Positions 20,532-29,972 are shown, counted from the first letter of the stretch. The stretch is DNA of 64,000 nt from Ralstonia pickettii (GCF_000607165.1 NZ_JFZG01000006.1:806001-870000); one strand, 5' to 3'. Notes: generated by a model from the letters alone, not told the origin. Numbers and translations are program-made.

Positions 20532-21259
20532 TGGCTTCCCCCCGCGCCGTCGAGTTTCGCGCCGGCATGCTGGCACTCGCGCCCATGCTGCTGGGCGTGG
20601 TGCCGTTCGGCATGATCTACGGCGTGCTGGCCACGTCCGCCGGCATGCCCGCGTGGCTTGCCGTGGCGATGAGCGCCATCGTTTTCGGCGGCGCCTCGCA
20701 GATGATCCTCGTGCAGTTGTGGGCCGGTGGCGCGCCCGCGCTGGTGATTGCAGCGACGGTATCGATGGTGAATCTGCGGCACGCGCTCTACTCAGCCAGC
20801 ATTGCACCAACGCTGGCGCACCTGCCGCGCCGCTGGAAATGGCTGATCGCCTATCTGCTGACCGACGAAGCGTTCGCCGCCATGAACCGTCGGGTTGTCA
20901 CCGCGCAGCCCGGCAGCGAGGAAGCCGCCTACCGCCACTGGTATTTTCTAGGCGCAGGCGTGGCGCTGTGGTCGAGCTGGCAGGCGTCGACGATCGTCGG
21001 CGTGGTGCTGGGCGCGCAAGTGCCTACGACTTGGCCGCTCGACTTCTTCCTCCCGCTCACGTTCATCGCCATCGTGGTGCCGGCGCTGCGTACGCGTGCG
21101 CAACTGGCCGCCGCCCTGACCGGCGCCGCGCTGGCCGTGGCGTGGACGGGCTGGCCGCACAAGCTCGGGCTGATGAGCGCGGCGTGTGTCGGCATTGCCG
21201 TCGGCGCGCTGATTGAGCGCCTGCTCGCCCGACCGTCCGACAAGGGGGCTACCGCATGA
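20531..21259 (+). CDS. azlC: AzlC family branched-chain amino-acid exporter, large subunit
   Basis: 242-residue membrane protein starting at the ATG that overlaps the amgK stop. Conserved AzlC text is visible: GMLALAPMLLGVVPFGMIYGV, AIVFGGASQMI and NLRHALYSASIAP. Works with the small AzlD subunit next to it to export branched-chain or other amino acids. The overlaps on both sides place it firmly in the amgK operon even though no functional link to cell-wall recycling is known. Confidence 0.92.
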   Translation: MASPRAVEFRAGMLALAPMLLGVVPFGMIYGVLATSAGMPAWLAVAMSAIVFGGASQMILVQLWAGGAPALVIAATVSMVNLRHALYSASIAPTLAHLPRRWKWLIAYLLTDEAFAAMNRRVVTAQPGSEEAAYRHWYFLGAGVALWSSWQASTIVGVVLGAQVPTTWPLDFFLPLTFIAIVVPALRTRAQLAAALTGAALAVAWTGWPHKLGLMSAACVGIAVGALIERLLARPSDKGATA

Positions 21260-21582
21260 AAGCCCTGGTCCTCTTCGGCGTGTTGCTGATTTCCGGCGCG
21301 GCCACCTACCTGATCCGCCTATCGTTCATCGCGCTGGAAGGGCGCATGAATCTGCCGATGTGGTTCCGCAGCGCCCTGCCCTACGTGCCGGCCGCGATGC
21401 TGACCGCGCTGATCGCGCCCGACCTGCTGATGCGCGACGGCGCGCTCGCGGTGTCGATCGACAACCCGCGCCTGCTTGCCGGCATCGTCGCCATCGTCAT
21501 CGCACGGGTGACGAAGAGTGCGATGTGGACCATCGTCGGTGGCATGGCTGTGCTGCTGATTCTCATGAAGGTGATGGCTTGA
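21256..21582 (+). CDS. azlD: AzlD family transporter, small subunit
   Basis: 108 residues with about four hydrophobic helices and the AzlD signature GAATYLIRLSFIALEGRMNLPMWF near the start, then ALPYVPAAMLTALIAPDLL. The start lies in an ATGA overlap with azlC. The end overlaps the proposed TTG start of murU. Confidence 0.92.
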   Translation: MKALVLFGVLLISGAATYLIRLSFIALEGRMNLPMWFRSALPYVPAAMLTALIAPDLLMRDGALAVSIDNPRLLAGIVAIVIARVTKSAMWTIVGGMAVLLILMKVMA

Positions 21583-22292
21583 ATTCCACGACGCGTGCCA
21601 TGATTTTTGCGGCGGGCCGCGGCGACCGCATGCGCCCGCTGACCGACCACACGCCCAAGCCCCTGCTCAACGTGGGCGGCAAACCGCTGATCGTCTGGCA
21701 GATCGAGCGCCTGGCTGCGGCAGGCGTGCGCGACATTGTCATCAACCACGCGTGGCTCGGCGCGCAGATCGAAGCCACGCTCGGGGATGGCAGCACGTGG
21801 GGCGTGCGCCTCGCGTATTCACCGGAAGGGCAAGCGTTGGAAACCGCAGGTGGTGTCGCCCAGGCCATGCCGCTGCTGCATGCCGGCGATGGGCACAGCG
21901 TATTCATTGCCGTCAGCGGCGATGTGTTCTGCGATTACGACTACGCCGTACTGCGGGACCGGGCGCCGGCAATGGCCGCGCAAGCGGCGCCCAGCATGCA
22001 CCTGGTGATGGTGCCCAATCCGCCTTACCACGTGCGCGGCGATTTCGCCCTGGATGACGAAGGCACGCTCCACGCCGACGGCCCCGAGCGCCTCACGTTC
22101 GGCAACATCGGCTTGTACGACACGCGCCTGTTTGCCGGCATCGCGGCCGGCACGCGGCTGGCGATGACGCCGCTGTACCACCAGGCGATCGCAGAAGGCC
22201 GCGCCACCGGTGAGCGCTTCGACGGCCGCTGGGAAAACGTCGGCACGCCGGCCCAGCTGGCCGCGCTCGACGCCGAAGTTGCGGCGCGCTAA
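21579..22292 (+). CDS. murU: N-acetylmuramate-1-phosphate uridylyltransferase (MurU)
   Basis: Nucleotidyltransferase that makes UDP-MurNAc from MurNAc-1-P and UTP, closing the salvage route opened by AmgK. Residues 8-26 give MIFAAGRGDRMRPLTDHTP with the pyrophosphorylase loop and PKPLLNVGGKPLIVWQIERL after it. 237 residues from TTG at 21579. I chose this start because GAAGGTG at 21567-21573 is well spaced and it couples to the azlD stop (TTGA). The ATG at 21600 would remove seven residues. Confidence 0.9.
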   Translation: MNSTTRAMIFAAGRGDRMRPLTDHTPKPLLNVGGKPLIVWQIERLAAAGVRDIVINHAWLGAQIEATLGDGSTWGVRLAYSPEGQALETAGGVAQAMPLLHAGDGHSVFIAVSGDVFCDYDYAVLRDRAPAMAAQAAPSMHLVMVPNPPYHVRGDFALDDEGTLHADGPERLTFGNIGLYDTRLFAGIAAGTRLAMTPLYHQAIAEGRATGERFDGRWENVGTPAQLAALDAEVAAR

Positions 22293-22296
22293 GCGC

Positions 22297-24354
22297 TTAC
22301 GCCATCGCGGCGCTCAGTGATTCCGCCGTCATCGGGCGGCCCAGCAGATAGCCCTGCAGCGAGTGACAGCCGAGCCGCGTCAGGAACGCCTGCTGCTCGG
22401 CCGTCTCCACACCTTCCGCGACGATGCGCAGGTTCAGCGTCTGGCCAAGCGCCACGATGGCCGAGACGATGGCCGCGTCTTCCGTGTCGTGCGCGAGATC
22501 GCGCACAAAACCGCGGTCGATCTTCAACTCGCTGGCAGGCAAACGCTTGAGGTACAGCAGGCTCGAATAGCCTGTGCCGAAATCGTCGATCGAAATCCGC
22601 ACGCCCATCGCGTCGAGCTGCTGCAGGATCTGCAGGCTCGCATCGACATCGCGCATGGCGGTCGACTCCGTAATCTCGAGCGTCAGGCTGCGCGGGTCCA
22701 GCGCATGGCGCGCGAGCGTGTCGCGCACGGTGTCGATGAGTGCGGCATGGCCAAACTGCAGCGCGGAGAGATTCACAGCGACGGTCCACGCGGTGCGCCC
22801 CTCGCGATGCCATTGCGCCATCTGGCGACAGGCTTCGTCCAGCACCCAAGCGCCCAGCGGCACGATGAGGCCGGTCTTCTCGGCCAACGGGATGAATTCA
22901 TCGGCGGGCACCAAACCGCGCTGCGGATGCTGCCAGCGCACCAGCGCCTCCACGCCCATGATCGGCCCATTGGGCGCGTTGAACTTGGGCTGGTAGTGCA
23001 GCACGAGTTCATGCCGCTCGACCGCGCGGCGCAAGTCCTGCACGAGCTGCAACTGGTGATGCACGTCGGCGTTCATCGAGGGCTCGAAGAAACTGTAGGC
23101 GTTCCGGCCCAAACCCTTCGCGTGATACATCGCCGCATCGGCATTGGTGAGCAGATCGTGTTGGTTGTCACCGTTGCCGGGGTAGATCGCGATGCCGATG
23201 CTGGTCGACACCCGCAGTTCGTGACCGCCGGCCATGAAGGGCTCGCGCACCACTTCCAGCAGCGCGTCGGCCAGGGTGCCAGCGTCTTCCGGATCGTCCA
23301 CGTAGGCGAGCACAACAAATTCATCGCCGCCCACACGCGCCACGGTGTCCTGCTGGCGCACCCGCGCGCCGATGCGCTGTGCCACGTCGATCAGCAACAG
23401 ATCGCCCACATGGTGCCCATAGACATCGTTGACTGCCTTGAAGCCATCCAGGTCCATGAACATGAGCGCGAAGCAGCGCTTCTCGCGTTCAGCCGTGCGG
23501 ATCGCCTGGGTCAGGCGGTCTTCCAGCAGCACGCGGTTGGAAAGCTTGGTCAGGTTGTCGTGCAGCGCAAGGTAGGCCAGCTCCTTGTTGGCCGCGGCCA
23601 GTGAGTTCGCCAGCAAGGCGGTGCGCGCCTCCATGCGCAAGTCGAGCACCGAGATGATCAGCGCGATGGCCAGCACTGCCAGCGTCACGATGATGATGAC
23701 CAGCGCCAGCCACTCGGCACTCGCCCCGGTGTGCGCAGCCCCGCACACACTGCCGAATGGAAACGATGCCGCCGACATGCCCATGTAATGCATGCCGACG
23801 ATGGCCACGCCCATCACCACCGCCGAACCTGCACGCAGTGCGCGAACGCGCCGCGACTGCCGCCGCAGGCGGAACGCGATCCACAGCGCCACGCCCGAGG
23901 CCAGCACCGCAATCACGATCGACAGCGCAAACCTCGCGGGGTCGTATTGGATGCCGGGGTTCATGCGCAGCGCGGCCATGCCGGTGTAGTGCATGCCCGC
24001 GACGCCCGCACCCATGAGCAGTGCGCCGCCCGCCAGGCGCGGCCACGGCAAATCACGTCGGCTGACCAGCCACAACGCAAACATCGACGCCCCAATACCG
24101 ATGGCGAGCGACGTAAGCGTGATCCCGACGTCATATCCAACCGGGATCGGCAGGTTCAGCGCCAGCATGCCGACAAAGTGCATCGACCAGATGCCCAGCC
24201 CCATGGCCGATGCGCCGCCGGTGAGCCACCACAACGCCGCGCGACCTTGTGCGGTGACGACACGTCCTGCCATATCCAGCGCCGTATACGACGCCAGGAT
24301 GGCCACGAAGAGGGAAAGCAGGACGAGAAGAGGGTTGTAACTGCTGGCGAGCAT
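22297..24354 (-). CDS. MHYT-GGDEF-EAL bifunctional c-di-GMP protein
   Basis: 685 residues. An N-terminal MHYT sensor of about seven helices shows three motifs, MHFVGM, MHYTGM and MHYMGM, thought to bind metal and possibly sense CO, NO or O2. Then a GGDEF domain with an intact ARVGGDEFVVLAYV, and an EAL domain with VEALVRWQHP, LEITEST and DDFGTGYSSLLYLKRLPASELKIDR. Both catalytic sites look complete, so it may make and break c-di-GMP. AGGAGAA precedes the ATG at 24354. Convergent with murU, 4 bases apart. No regulated gene is apparent beside it. Confidence 0.95.
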   Translation of the reverse strand: MLASSYNPLLVLLSLFVAILASYTALDMAGRVVTAQGRAALWWLTGGASAMGLGIWSMHFVGMLALNLPIPVGYDVGITLTSLAIGIGASMFALWLVSRRDLPWPRLAGGALLMGAGVAGMHYTGMAALRMNPGIQYDPARFALSIVIAVLASGVALWIAFRLRRQSRRVRALRAGSAVVMGVAIVGMHYMGMSAASFPFGSVCGAAHTGASAEWLALVIIIVTLAVLAIALIISVLDLRMEARTALLANSLAAANKELAYLALHDNLTKLSNRVLLEDRLTQAIRTAEREKRCFALMFMDLDGFKAVNDVYGHHVGDLLLIDVAQRIGARVRQQDTVARVGGDEFVVLAYVDDPEDAGTLADALLEVVREPFMAGGHELRVSTSIGIAIYPGNGDNQHDLLTNADAAMYHAKGLGRNAYSFFEPSMNADVHHQLQLVQDLRRAVERHELVLHYQPKFNAPNGPIMGVEALVRWQHPQRGLVPADEFIPLAEKTGLIVPLGAWVLDEACRQMAQWHREGRTAWTVAVNLSALQFGHAALIDTVRDTLARHALDPRSLTLEITESTAMRDVDASLQILQQLDAMGVRISIDDFGTGYSSLLYLKRLPASELKIDRGFVRDLAHDTEDAAIVSAIVALGQTLNLRIVAEGVETAEQQAFLTRLGCHSLQGYLLGRPMTAESLSAAMA

Positions 24355-24581
24355 CGGTTCTCCTGGGCAGGCCGATCCAATGCGGCCAATCCACTGCAGG
24401 CGGAGGTCGCAACCGGGATGCAAAACAGATCAGTATTAACGGCGGTGGCCGCCCGAGACTTTAGGAGAGGCCGCCCGCACCGCACAAGTCTCCTTTTGGG
24501 TGTGGCAATGCCCCTCCCCCGAATGCCCACCAAGCGCGGCGTTACAATCCACGCATCCTTTCTGCCGCTGGAAAACACGCC

Positions 24582-25961
24582 ATGTCCGCCACCGAACTCG
24601 CTTTCCTCCAGACCTATCGCCAGCGCCGCGAGCGCGTCGTGCAGTGGCTGCGCGCGGCGGGTGGCGGGGTCGCCATCGTGCCGACCGCACCGGAAGCGAT
24701 GCGCAACCGCGACAGCGACTACCCCTATCGGCACGACAGCTACTTCTATTACCTGACCGGCTTTACCGAGCCCGAAGCGGTGCTCGCCATCGTGGTACCC
24801 GCGGGCAGTGCACCCGCGCGCAGCGTGCTGTTCTGCCGCCCGAAGCATGAAGAGCGCGAGATCTGGGACGGCTTCCGCTTCGGCCCCGAAGCCGCGAAGG
24901 AAGCCTTCGGCCTGGATGAGGCGCACTCGGTGGAAGAGATCGACGCGACGCTGCCCAAGCTGCTCGCCAACGCCGCCGCCGTGGCATATCCGCTGGCAGA
25001 AAGCGGCATGTTCGACCGCCGCATGCGCCGCTGGCTCGACGCGGTGCGCATGCAAGGCCGCGCGGGCGTGTCTTCGCCGCACCAGGCGCTGGACGTGCGC
25101 GCCATCCTCGATGAGCTGCGCCTGTTCAAAGACCCGAACGAACTCGACATCATGCGCCGCGCCGGGCGCATCTCCGCTGGGGCCCATGTGCGCGCCATGC
25201 AGGCCTCGCGGGCCGGCCTGCGTGAATACCATCTCGAAGCCGAGCTGCTGTACGAATTCCGCCGCCACGGGGCGCAAAGCGTCGCCTACAACTCCATCGT
25301 TGCCACCGGCCCCAACGCATGCGTGTTGCACTACCGCGCCGGCAACGCCGAACTGCGCGACGGCGATCTGTGCCTGATCGACGCCGGCTGCGAGCTGGAC
25401 GGCTACGCGTCGGACATCACCCGCACGTTCCCCGTGAACGGCCGCTTCACCGGCCCGCAACGCGAGCTGTATGCGCTTGTGGTTGCCGCGCAGGAAGCCG
25501 CCCTTGCCGAAACGCGCCCCGGCGTGCCGTACAACGTACCGCACGATGCTGCCACGCGCGTGCTGGCGCAAGGCATGCTCGACACCGGCCTGCTTGACCG
25601 CAACACGGTCGGCACGCTCGACGACGTGATCGCCGGAGGCCAGTACCGCCAGTTCTACATGCACCGCACCGGCCACTGGCTCGGCATGGATGTGCATGAC
25701 GTGGGCGAATACCGCACGCCCGGCACCGCCGCTCCTGCGGAAGGCGAACGCCCATGGCGCCCGCTGGAGGCCGGCATGGTGCTGACCGTCGAACCCGGCA
25801 TCTACGTGCGCCCCGCACCCGGCGTGCCGGAAAAATATTGGCACATCGGTATCCGCATTGAAGACGACGCCATCGTCACGCCCGAAGGCTGCGAAATCAT
25901 CACGCGCGACGTGCCCGTAGCCCCAGACGAAATCGAACTGGTGATGCGGAGCCAGGCATGA
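24582..25961 (+). CDS. pepP: Xaa-Pro aminopeptidase
   Basis: Removes N-terminal residues preceding proline. 459 residues with an aminopeptidase P N-terminal domain and a pita-bread catalytic domain. Metal ligands are visible in CLIDAGCELDGYASDITRTF (two Asp), HRTGHWLGMDVHD (His), TVEPGIYV (Glu) and GIRIEDDAIV (Glu). It starts about 230 bases from the divergent MHYT gene and overlaps ubiH by ATGA, an arrangement (pepP-ubiH) known from other proteobacteria. Confidence 0.96.
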   Translation: MSATELAFLQTYRQRRERVVQWLRAAGGGVAIVPTAPEAMRNRDSDYPYRHDSYFYYLTGFTEPEAVLAIVVPAGSAPARSVLFCRPKHEEREIWDGFRFGPEAAKEAFGLDEAHSVEEIDATLPKLLANAAAVAYPLAESGMFDRRMRRWLDAVRMQGRAGVSSPHQALDVRAILDELRLFKDPNELDIMRRAGRISAGAHVRAMQASRAGLREYHLEAELLYEFRRHGAQSVAYNSIVATGPNACVLHYRAGNAELRDGDLCLIDAGCELDGYASDITRTFPVNGRFTGPQRELYALVVAAQEAALAETRPGVPYNVPHDAATRVLAQGMLDTGLLDRNTVGTLDDVIAGGQYRQFYMHRTGHWLGMDVHDVGEYRTPGTAAPAEGERPWRPLEAGMVLTVEPGIYVRPAPGVPEKYWHIGIRIEDDAIVTPEGCEIITRDVPVAPDEIELVMRSQA

Positions 25962-27193
25962 CCGACAGCATCACAGCAAGCAGTGCTGCTCCGGACTTCG
26001 ACGTCGCCATCGTCGGCGCGGGGCCTGTCGGGCTGGCGCTGGCCAACTGGTTGCTGCGCGACACCGACTGGCGCGTCGCCCTGTTCGATGCGCGCGATGC
26101 CGAAGCCGCCGCGCGAGACCCGCGCTCGCTGGCGCTCTCGCATGGCTCGCGCGTGCTGCTGCAGGAGATTGGCGGCTGGCCCACGCGCGCCACGCCCATC
26201 ACGCACATTCATGTCTCGCAGCGCGGTCATTTCGGGCAGGCGCATATCCGCCGTGAAGACTACGACGTCCCCGCGCTCGGCCACGTCGTGCAATACGGCG
26301 ACCTGAGCGCCGCGCTCAACGCCGCACTCGCCACGCAGATGGAGCGTCACCCGAAGCGCCTCACCCGCTACGACCACACACCCGTGGAGCGCGTCGAGCA
26401 ACTGCCGCGCGCCGACGGCACCGTCGCCCCGGCCCGCGTGCGGGCGCTACGCGAAGGACGTCATCCGCTGGCCATCGAAACCGAAGTCGTCATCCAGGCC
26501 GAAGGCGGCTTGTTCGACGACGCACGTAAGCAGGAAGGCGGCATCGCCCATGCGCGGCGCCGCGATTACGGCCAAACCGCCATCGTCGCGCACGTGCGCT
26601 GCAGCGCGCCGCTGGAAGGCTGGGCGTGGGAGCGCTTCACACCCGACGGCCCACTCGCTTTGCTGCCGCAGGATGACACGCACGGGCCCGGCTACGCGCT
26701 CGTCTGGTGCTGCGCACCCGATGAAGCACGCCGACGCGCAGCGTTGCCCGACGACGCCTTCCTCGCTGAACTGGGCGCGGCCTTTGGCGAGCGCATGGGC
26801 CGCTTCACGCACGCCAGCCCGCGCCACACATTCGCGCTCGGGCTGCATGCCCAGCGCATTCCGGTCGACCGCCGTGTCGCCGCGATCGGCAATGCCGCGC
26901 AGACGATCCACCCCGTGGCGGGCCAGGGCTTCAACCTCGGCCTGCGCGATGCATTCGAGATGGCGCGCGCGCTTCGGGATGGGGCAACGGCAGCCACCCT
27001 CGCCCGTTTCGCCCGCGAACGCGCGTTTGACCGCGCCGTCACCATCGGCCTGACCGATTTGCTGCCGCGTGCGTTTGCCGTGCCGGGCCGGCCGTTTGGG
27101 CATCTGCGCGGCGCGGCGCTTACGCTGCTGGAATGCCTGCCACCGCTCAAGCACGGGCTGGCCCGGCAGATGATGTTCGGTCAGCGAGGCTAG
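25958..27193 (+). CDS. ubiH: UbiH-family FAD monooxygenase of ubiquinone synthesis
   Basis: 411-residue flavoprotein hydroxylase. The FAD-binding Rossmann motif DVAIVGAGPVGLALANWLL is at residues 15-33 and the GNAAQTIHPVAGQGFNLG motif, the UbiH form of the second FAD motif, lies near residue 310. Coupled to pepP by a 4-base overlap. UbiF, UbiI and VisC relatives share the fold, so the exact hydroxylation position in the ring is inferred from the UbiH-like motif and the pepP neighbour. Confidence 0.88.
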   Translation: MTDSITASSAAPDFDVAIVGAGPVGLALANWLLRDTDWRVALFDARDAEAAARDPRSLALSHGSRVLLQEIGGWPTRATPITHIHVSQRGHFGQAHIRREDYDVPALGHVVQYGDLSAALNAALATQMERHPKRLTRYDHTPVERVEQLPRADGTVAPARVRALREGRHPLAIETEVVIQAEGGLFDDARKQEGGIAHARRRDYGQTAIVAHVRCSAPLEGWAWERFTPDGPLALLPQDDTHGPGYALVWCCAPDEARRRAALPDDAFLAELGAAFGERMGRFTHASPRHTFALGLHAQRIPVDRRVAAIGNAAQTIHPVAGQGFNLGLRDAFEMARALRDGATAATLARFARERAFDRAVTIGLTDLLPRAFAVPGRPFGHLRGAALTLLECLPPLKHGLARQMMFGQRG

Positions 27194-27196
27194 CGC

Positions 27197-28480
27197 GTGG
27201 CGACTTCCGAGGCCAGCACTGCGGGCGATCGCCAACAGATCACCGTGGTGGGCGCCGGCATTGTCGGCACAGCATGCGCGCTGCAACTGCAACGTGAAGG
27301 CCATCAGGTCACGCTGCTCGATCAGGCCGGCATTGGCGAAGGTTGCTCGTTTGGCAATGCCGGCTGCCTGAGCGTCGCATCGGTCGTGCCGATGGCGCTG
27401 CCCGGCATGCTCAAGCAGGTGCCCAAGTGGCTAGCCGATCCGATGGGTCCGCTGACGGTGCGTTGGCCCTATCTGCCGCGCGCGCTGCCCTGGCTGCTGC
27501 AATGGGTACTCGCAGGCAATGAGGCGCAGGCCCGTGCGACTGCGCAGCCGCTGGAGAGTCTTTTCAGCGCGACCTTCCCCGGTTATCGCGACCTGCTCGA
27601 CGCCGCGCAATACGACAGCCTGATCCGCCAGAGTGGCCATTTGTATGTGTGGCGCACACTGGCGCGCTCCTCGGGCGATGTGCTGGCGCAAGCCATTCGC
27701 GACGCCACCGGCGTGCGCTCGCAAGCCCTGAGCGCCGGTGAAGCCCGCGAGCTGGAGCCCGCATTGGCCGCCGACATCCAATCCGGTCTGCTGCTGCCTG
27801 ACAACGGCTTCACCGTCAATCCGGAACGGCTGGTCAAGACCCTGGCGACCAACTTTGCCGCAGCGGGCGGCACCTTCCTGCGCCGCAAGGTGTTGGACGT
27901 GGAATTCGGCCGAAGCGACTACGGCGGCCCGACGCGGCTGCATACCGATTGCGGCACGCTGCCCGTGTCGAAGCTCGTGCTCTGCGCGGGCGCGTGGTCG
28001 ATGCGGCTGGGGGCCAAGCTTACTGGCATCCGCATTCCGCTCGACACCGAGCGCGGCTATCACGCCACGCTGCGCGCGCCCAGCGTGCAGCCCTCGCGGC
28101 CGATCATGGATTGCGAGCGCAAGTTCATCGCCACACCCATGGAAGGCGGCTTGCGCATTGCCGGCACCGTGGAAATCGGCGGGTTGGACGCGTCGCCCGA
28201 TTACCGCCGCGCGCGCATCCTCATGCAGCAGGGCCAGCAGCTCTTCCCCGGCCTCAGCTTCACGGACGACAGCCAGTGGATGGGCCATCGTCCCTCTCTA
28301 CCCGACAGCCTGCCCGCAATCGACCGCTCGGAGCGCTACCGCAACGTGTTCTTCGCGTTCGGGCACGGCCACCTGGGCATGACGGGCGCGCCGGGCACCG
28401 CCCGACTCATCGCCGATCTGGTCAGCGAGCGCAGGCCCTTCATCGACGCCCGCGCCTACGGCCTGCAACGGTTCCGGTAA
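27197..28480 (+). CDS. DadA-like FAD-dependent D-amino acid dehydrogenase/oxidoreductase
   Basis: 427 residues starting with GTG three bases after the ubiH stop. FAD/NAD fold at the N-terminus, ITVVGAGIVGTACALQLQREGHQ, followed by the DadA-type GEGCSFGNAGCLSVASVVPMALPG. C-terminal FAD contact GHGHLGMTGAPGTARLIADL. The family oxidises D-amino acids to 2-oxo acids, passing electrons to the respiratory chain; the substrate is not decided by the sequence. Probably one transcript with pepP and ubiH. No terminator is evident after it. Confidence 0.88.
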   Translation: MATSEASTAGDRQQITVVGAGIVGTACALQLQREGHQVTLLDQAGIGEGCSFGNAGCLSVASVVPMALPGMLKQVPKWLADPMGPLTVRWPYLPRALPWLLQWVLAGNEAQARATAQPLESLFSATFPGYRDLLDAAQYDSLIRQSGHLYVWRTLARSSGDVLAQAIRDATGVRSQALSAGEARELEPALAADIQSGLLLPDNGFTVNPERLVKTLATNFAAAGGTFLRRKVLDVEFGRSDYGGPTRLHTDCGTLPVSKLVLCAGAWSMRLGAKLTGIRIPLDTERGYHATLRAPSVQPSRPIMDCERKFIATPMEGGLRIAGTVEIGGLDASPDYRRARILMQQGQQLFPGLSFTDDSQWMGHRPSLPDSLPAIDRSERYRNVFFAFGHGHLGMTGAPGTARLIADLVSERRPFIDARAYGLQRFR

Positions 28481-28599
28481 CGCCAGCCACGGCAAGAAGC
28501 GCGCCGCCGACCGCACTGCCGCATAGTTTGTGCACAACATTTAGGCAATCCGGCGGTTTGGCGGTAAAATCCCGTCCTCGCATTTTTCACTCCCGTCGC

Positions 28600-28630
28600 T
28601 CCGCCCGGTCGTCATTCGACTCTGGGCGGA
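28600..28630 (+). promoter_or_regulatory. Leader hairpin before dusB-fis
   Basis: Inverted repeat TCCGCCC (28600-28606) / GGGCGGA (28624-28630) with a nested GTCG/CGAC, ending 44 bases before the dusB start. The upstream TAAAAT at 28565-28570 could be a -10 box, which would put the hairpin in the mRNA leader. No U-tract follows it. Confidence 0.4.
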
Positions 28631-28674
28631 AGGGGTGATTTTTCGTTTCTTTCAGCCGCTTCTTCCTCGCAGCC

Positions 28675-29742
28675 TTGCAGATCGGACCGCATACCCTCCG
28701 CAACAACCTGTTCGTCGCCCCCATGGCGGGTGTGACGGACCGCCCGTTCCGTCAGCTGTGCAAACGGCTGGGCGCGGGCTATGCGGTGTCCGAGATGGTC
28801 GCGTCCAACGCGCAATTGTGGAAAAGCGAGAAGACGATGCGGCGCGCCAACCACACGGGCGAGGTCGAGCCGATCGCCGTGCAGATTGCCGGCGCTGAGC
28901 CGATGATGATGGCCGAGGCCGCGCGCTACAACGTCGATCGCGGCGCGCAAATCATCGACATCAACATGGGCTGCCCGGCCAAGAAAGTGTGCAACGTGGC
29001 CGCCGGTTCTGCGCTGCTGCAGAACGAGCCGCTGGTCCAGCGCATTGTCGAGGCCGTGGTGGGCGCAGTGGGCGATCGCGTGCCCGTAACGCTGAAGATC
29101 CGCACCGGGTGGGACCGCGAACACCGCAACGCATTGAGCGTGGCGCGCATTGCGCAGGATGCCGGTATCAGCATGCTGACCGTGCACGGTCGCACACGGG
29201 CAGATCTGTACCACGGTGATGCTGAATACGACACCATCGCCGCGGTCAAGGCGTCGGTGCGCATTCCAGTGGTGGCCAACGGCGACATCACCACGCCGGC
29301 CAAGGCCAAGCACGTGCTGGCCGTGACCGGAGCGGACGCCATCATGATCGGCCGCGCGGCGCAGGGGCGCCCGTGGCTGTTCCGCGAGATTTCCCACTTC
29401 CTGCAAACCGGCACGTTGCTGCCCGCGCCGGAAGTGGAAGAGATTCGCGGCATCATGAATGCACATCTGGAAGAGCACTACGCGTTCTATGGCGAATACA
29501 CCGGCGTGCGCACCGCACGCAAGCACATCGCCTGGTACACGCGCGGGTTGGCGGGGGCCAACCTGTTCCGCCACCGCATGAACACCATCGAGGACACCGC
29601 GGCCCAGTTGGCCGCCGTCAATGCGTTCTTCGACGAGCAGCGTGCGCTGTCCGACCGTCTGGTCTACGAAGACCAAGCCAGCGGTGGCGACCACCCCACG
29701 ACGGGCAACAACGACAATAACAAGGAACTGCTTGCCGCATGA
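28675..29742 (+). CDS. dusB: tRNA-dihydrouridine synthase B
   Basis: FMN enzyme that reduces uridine in the tRNA D-loop. 355 residues starting at TTG (LQIGPHTLRNNLFVAPMAGVTDRPFRQ); no in-frame ATG or GTG fits the family start. The catalytic Cys is in NMGCPAKKVCN, and the substrate/FMN text GVRTARKHIAWYTRG and VVANGDITT is present. It overlaps fis by ATGA, the classic dusB-fis operon in which translation of dusB supports fis expression. The TTG start may set a low dusB translation rate. Confidence 0.95.
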   Translation: MQIGPHTLRNNLFVAPMAGVTDRPFRQLCKRLGAGYAVSEMVASNAQLWKSEKTMRRANHTGEVEPIAVQIAGAEPMMMAEAARYNVDRGAQIIDINMGCPAKKVCNVAAGSALLQNEPLVQRIVEAVVGAVGDRVPVTLKIRTGWDREHRNALSVARIAQDAGISMLTVHGRTRADLYHGDAEYDTIAAVKASVRIPVVANGDITTPAKAKHVLAVTGADAIMIGRAAQGRPWLFREISHFLQTGTLLPAPEVEEIRGIMNAHLEEHYAFYGEYTGVRTARKHIAWYTRGLAGANLFRHRMNTIEDTAAQLAAVNAFFDEQRALSDRLVYEDQASGGDHPTTGNNDNNKELLAA

Positions 29743-29972
29743 GCCGCAATCCGATCGAACGTTGCATCCGCGACAGCCTGGATGCGTATTACCGTGACCT
29801 GGACGGCGAGAACCCGTCCAATGTCTACGACATGGTGCTGCAGGCCATTGAACGGCCGCTCCTGGAAACCGTGATGGGATGGGCTTCCAACAACCAGTCG
29901 CAGGCGGCCGACTACCTCGGCATCAACCGAAACACGCTGCGCAAGAAGTTGCAGCAGCACGGCCTCATCTGA
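29739..29972 (+). CDS. fis: Fis-family nucleoid-associated DNA-binding protein
   Basis: 77 residues, shorter than the 98 of the enterobacterial protein, as is usual in betaproteobacteria. The C-terminal HTH reads QAADYLGINRNTLRKKLQQHG. It bends DNA and modulates rRNA promoters and recombination. Coupled to dusB through the 4-base overlap. It is followed by a 96-base gap to purH. Confidence 0.95.
   Translation: MSRNPIERCIRDSLDAYYRDLDGENPSNVYDMVLQAIERPLLETVMGWASNNQSQAADYLGINRNTLRKKLQQHGLI

Noticed and set aside
28481-28674. Riboswitch or T-box like element before dusB
   Set aside because: Only a single 7-bp hairpin is present and no known riboswitch consensus can be read.
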